A stretch of DNA of 64,000 nt, from contig NZ_CP034929.1 in NCBI RefSeq assembly GCF_004014875.1, forward strand, positions 2,170,001 through 2,234,000, given 5' to 3'. Of the stretch, positions 61,604 to 64,000 are shown piece by piece. The position numbers and the translations under genes are program-made. The stretch is from Nocardioides yefusunii (GTDB taxonomy: Bacteria; Actinomycetota; Actinomycetes; Propionibacteriales; Nocardioidaceae). Numbering within the stretch: the first letter of the stretch is position 1; every line of letters starts with the position of its first letter. Below the pieces are notes generated by a model. That model was not told the origin of the DNA. It was given only the letters and a program-made list of their open reading frames with translations, and ran no database searches.

Positions 61604-62842
61604 CTAGTTCACTCCTCGACGCGCGTAGTCCACGCGCTCCAGAACCGTGGGATGGGTTCCCCACAGGAACTGGGACCACCGCGGGGGTCGGGGATCACTC
61701 AGGGCCCGCGTCGCCAGTGAGACCTGGACAGTCACGAAGGACTCCGGGTCCCCCGTCACCTGCACCGCGGTCCGATCAGCTTCCCGCTCCATCGACCTGC
61801 TCACACCGCTTTGGACGGGCGCAGACACCTGCAGGCCAACGAGTACCAGCAGCATCACCAGTGGCACTCCCCCGGCACCCTTCTGGCGCCTCGGGAGCAA
61901 CAGCCCCAGAAGCCCCGCGCCGAGCACCGCACCGGACGCACCCAGCAGGGTTCCCGTCAGGACGTGCTGGTGGCGCGCGTGCGCCAACTCATGGGCCACC
62001 ACGGCCAGCACCTGCCCTCGCGGCAACTCCTCAACCAGCGTGTCGTGCAGGACGATGCGTCGTGTCGAGCCGAAACCCGAGACCCACGCGTTGTAGGTCG
62101 TGGTCCGACGTGAAGCGTCCGCGACGACCACGTCGCCCACGTCGACCCCCTCATCCTGCGCGAGGGCCATCACGGCATCGCGTAGTTCGCCCTGCGGAAG
62201 CGGACTGAACTGGTTGTGGAGCGGCTCCACGAAGACCGGGTAGAGCCACGAGCCGGACACCACGAGCACCGCCAGAACACATCCCACCAACACCGGCCAG
62301 AACCGCGGCAGGCGCCTCAGGGCGCCCAGGACCAACAGCACGAGCAGCACCTGAACGACGATCGACGAGGCCAACCCCACCCCCACGTCACGGAGCCAAC
62401 CGGTCCAGTCCTGCGTACTGATCCCGTGGTCGACACGGTTGCGGAAAGCGCCGTAGGAGAGCGGCAACGTGATGAGCCGCTGCCCGAGCAGGAGCAGGCC
62501 GACCGCCAGCGCCGACGTCATCCACCACGGCCCCCGCCACTGTCCGAACCACGCGCGAACGCGGGTCGAACTCGCCACCACGACGTACCACAGCAGGGTG
62601 AGCACCAGCGAGGTCCAGCTCCAGAAGCGGGCCCGATCGGTGTACTCGTCCACCCGCGCGAGGTGGGTGGCGGTGAAGAGTTCGTCCTCGAGACCGACGG
62701 GAACGACCGGGGCAGTGCTCCACGGAACCCAGAACGCGCTGAGCAGAGCCAGCCCCACCGCCCCCAGGGCGACGACGACCAGCGAGACCGAACGCGTCGT
62801 CACCCGCGCGGTCGGACGCCCCTCAGCGCTGTGCAGCAACAT
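61604..62842 (-). CDS. M48 family membrane metallopeptidase (Ste24/HtpX-like)
   Basis: 412-residue integral-membrane zinc protease. Multiple transmembrane helices in the first half are followed by the HExxH active site (VVAHELAHARHQHVLTG), a third zinc ligand Glu in SRSMEREADRTAVQVTG, and a C-terminal GTHPTVLERVDYAR block typical of M48A enzymes. It resembles CAAX-protease-type Ste24 homologues; natural substrates in actinobacteria are unknown. It lies beyond the pilin genes on the opposite strand. Confidence 0.92.
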   Translation of the reverse strand: MLLHSAEGRPTARVTTRSVSLVVVALGAVGLALLSAFWVPWSTAPVVPVGLEDELFTATHLARVDEYTDRARFWSWTSLVLTLLWYVVVASSTRVRAWFGQWRGPWWMTSALAVGLLLLGQRLITLPLSYGAFRNRVDHGISTQDWTGWLRDVGVGLASSIVVQVLLVLLVLGALRRLPRFWPVLVGCVLAVLVVSGSWLYPVFVEPLHNQFSPLPQGELRDAVMALAQDEGVDVGDVVVADASRRTTTYNAWVSGFGSTRRIVLHDTLVEELPRGQVLAVVAHELAHARHQHVLTGTLLGASGAVLGAGLLGLLLPRRQKGAGGVPLVMLLVLVGLQVSAPVQSGVSRSMEREADRTAVQVTGDPESFVTVQVSLATRALSDPRPPRWSQFLWGTHPTVLERVDYARRGVN

Positions 62843-62888
62843 GGGTGCCTCCTCGGCCCACGGACCCGACGTCGCTCACTGCTCGGGC

Positions 62889-63908
62889 TCAGCCCGGACG
62901 GACGGCTCCGGAGAAGGGCATCTGGAACACGGGGGCGACCCGGACACCGGTGCGCGGGTTGGCCGCGTCGACGATCTTGCCGTTGCCGATGTAGATGCCG
63001 ACGTGGCTGATCGGGCTGTAGTAGAAGACGAGGTCGCCGGGCTGGAGTTCGTTGCGCGAGACCTTGCGGCCCTGGGCGTACTGCAGCGCGGACGAGTGCG
63101 GCAGCGAGACGCCGGCCTGGGCCCAAGCCATCATCGTCAGGCCGGAGCAGTCGAAAGCGTCGGGACCCACGGCGCCGTGGACGTAGCGGTCCCCGACCTG
63201 GGCCAGAGCGTAGGACACCGCGGCCTTGGCACGTCCGGAGACGGGCACATCCGCGAGTTCGGGAGCCTCAGGAGACTTGACCTTCTCGATCGCGGCGCGC
63301 TCGGCAGGCCGGAGGCCGTCGAGCACCTTCTTGGCCTCGGCGAGCTTGGACTCCACCTCGGCCTTCTCGGTGGCCAAGGCCTTGGTGGTCTTCTTGACCT
63401 CGCCGCGTCGCTCACGGGTCGCCTCCTGGCGGAGGTCAAGGGCGGCCACCTCGGCGGTGTAGCCCGAGAGCAGTGCGTCCTGGAGGTCGTTGAACGACTC
63501 CAGCGTGCTCAGCTGGGCGAGGAAGCTGGCGGGGTCCTCGGAGACGATGACCTGGCCGACGGTGTTGACACCCTCGCCCTGGTACTGACGCACGACCGAG
63601 TCACGGACCTGCTCACGCACGGTGTTCATGCGACGGTTCTGACGCTTCTCGTCCGAGGACAGCGAGGAGACCTCGGAGTCGAGGTCACCCAGACGCTCCT
63701 TGGCGTCGTTGAGCCGCTCCTGAGCCTGTTCGGCCTGCTGGTAGAGACGGTCGACCTTGGCCGACGCCTCCTCCACGGTGGGCTCAGCCTGGGCGGGGAG
63801 AACGGCAGCAGCGCCGGCGACAGCGAGGACGGCCAGCATGCCCACGGAGCGTCGGACACCTCGGGCCTGACGGATCCGGTGGGCGTGGCTCGTGCGGTCG
63901 GTCGTCAC
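62889..63908 (-). CDS. Secreted NlpC/P60 peptidoglycan endopeptidase
   Basis: 339-residue cell-wall hydrolase. It has a Sec signal peptide (basic N-terminus; SVGMLAVLAVAGAAAVLPAQA, cleavage near residue 42), a long coiled-coil (about 45-215, rich in Glu/Lys/Gln), then an NlpC/P60 domain with catalytic Cys in FDCSGLTMMAWAQAG, His in SPISHVGIYIGNG and a polar third residue near VDAANP. It resembles RipA/RipC-like actinobacterial endopeptidases whose coiled coil can be regulated by FtsEX. GTG start with GGAG about ten bases upstream. Confidence 0.92.
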   Translation of the reverse strand: MTTDRTSHAHRIRQARGVRRSVGMLAVLAVAGAAAVLPAQAEPTVEEASAKVDRLYQQAEQAQERLNDAKERLGDLDSEVSSLSSDEKRQNRRMNTVREQVRDSVVRQYQGEGVNTVGQVIVSEDPASFLAQLSTLESFNDLQDALLSGYTAEVAALDLRQEATRERRGEVKKTTKALATEKAEVESKLAEAKKVLDGLRPAERAAIEKVKSPEAPELADVPVSGRAKAAVSYALAQVGDRYVHGAVGPDAFDCSGLTMMAWAQAGVSLPHSSALQYAQGRKVSRNELQPGDLVFYYSPISHVGIYIGNGKIVDAANPRTGVRVAPVFQMPFSGAVRPG

Positions 63909-64000
63909 GGGTGACGTTCTCCTCTGCTGTCCTGGGTGAGCGGGAGGCCCACCCGAGCGTGCGTCGCGAGTTTAGACCGCAGTGTTCTCGCGGCCCAAGG

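Noticed and set aside
63909..64000. Possible c-di-AMP (ydaO) riboswitch upstream of the NlpC/P60 gene
   Set aside because: Such elements often precede actinobacterial wall hydrolases, but only about 90 nt are visible and the conserved core bases were not found.

Overview
The window is chromosomal DNA from a very GC-rich actinobacterium. Three things point that way: third-codon-position GC bias, frequent GTG/TTG starts, and actinobacterial marker genes (no ftsA, SepF, a type II DAHP synthase, an Rv2175c-family protein beside a PASTA kinase, MacRS). The gene content resembles Nocardioidaceae or related Propionibacteriales, but that placement is an inference. No mobile element, CRISPR array, tRNA or rRNA was seen; it reads as conserved core chromosome with a few accessory islands.

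Layout. (1) 1-17.5 kb, minus strand: the division and cell-wall (dcw) cluster. In transcription order it is mraZ, a small membrane protein, rsmH, ftsL-like, ftsI, murE, murF, mraY, a murD-like gene, ftsW, murG, murC, ftsQ, ftsZ, pgeF, yggS and sepF (cut by the window edge). Most junctions overlap by 4 nt. mraZ has a four-copy, 10-nt-period MraZ box over its promoter. (2) 18-22.5 kb, plus strand: a MoxR / DUF58 / transmembrane transglutaminase operon divergent from mraZ. (3) 22.6-29.1 kb: DUF3040, then a LexA-box-controlled mutagenesis cassette (DUF6504, SAV_6107-like HEPN, dnaE2, dinB). (4) 29.2-39.3 kb: a membrane protein, ArsC-like protein, phytoene-dehydrogenase-like oxidoreductase, SIMPL protein, polyprenyl synthase, a barnase/barstar pair, an Rv2175c-like protein divergent from a four-PASTA Ser/Thr kinase, endonuclease IV and an EamA transporter. 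(5) 39.4-43.7 kb: threonine aldolase, DAHP synthase and glycerol kinase. (6) 43.7-52.9 kb: a MacS/MacR-like two-component pair with a flavin-reductase gene between them, PlsC, a membrane protein, ROK glucokinase, a DUF5304-like protein, an ArsA-like ATPase, an SRPBCC protein and a long-chain acyl-CoA synthetase. (7) 53.0-61.6 kb: a Tad/Flp pilus cluster (cpaB, cpaE, cpaF, tadB, tadC) with its own kinase/regulator pair and two Flp pilins. (8) 61.6-63.9 kb: an M48 membrane peptidase and an NlpC/P60 hydrolase.

The most unusual observation is in the dcw cluster. The gene in the murD slot keeps the N-terminal substrate-binding fold but has lost the ATP-binding P-loop, the other central motifs and the whole C-terminal domain. 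It has no frameshift and is followed by a strong terminator. It looks like a maintained pseudoenzyme, so D-glutamate addition must be encoded elsewhere. Other points of interest are a second cluster of MraZ-box-like repeats in front of the MoxR operon, a perfect 48-bp palindrome upstream of the threonine aldolase gene, a catalytically intact Y-family polymerase in an SOS dnaE2 operon, an in-frame hexanucleotide microsatellite in the PASTA kinase, and hairpins placed to tune the pilus operon.
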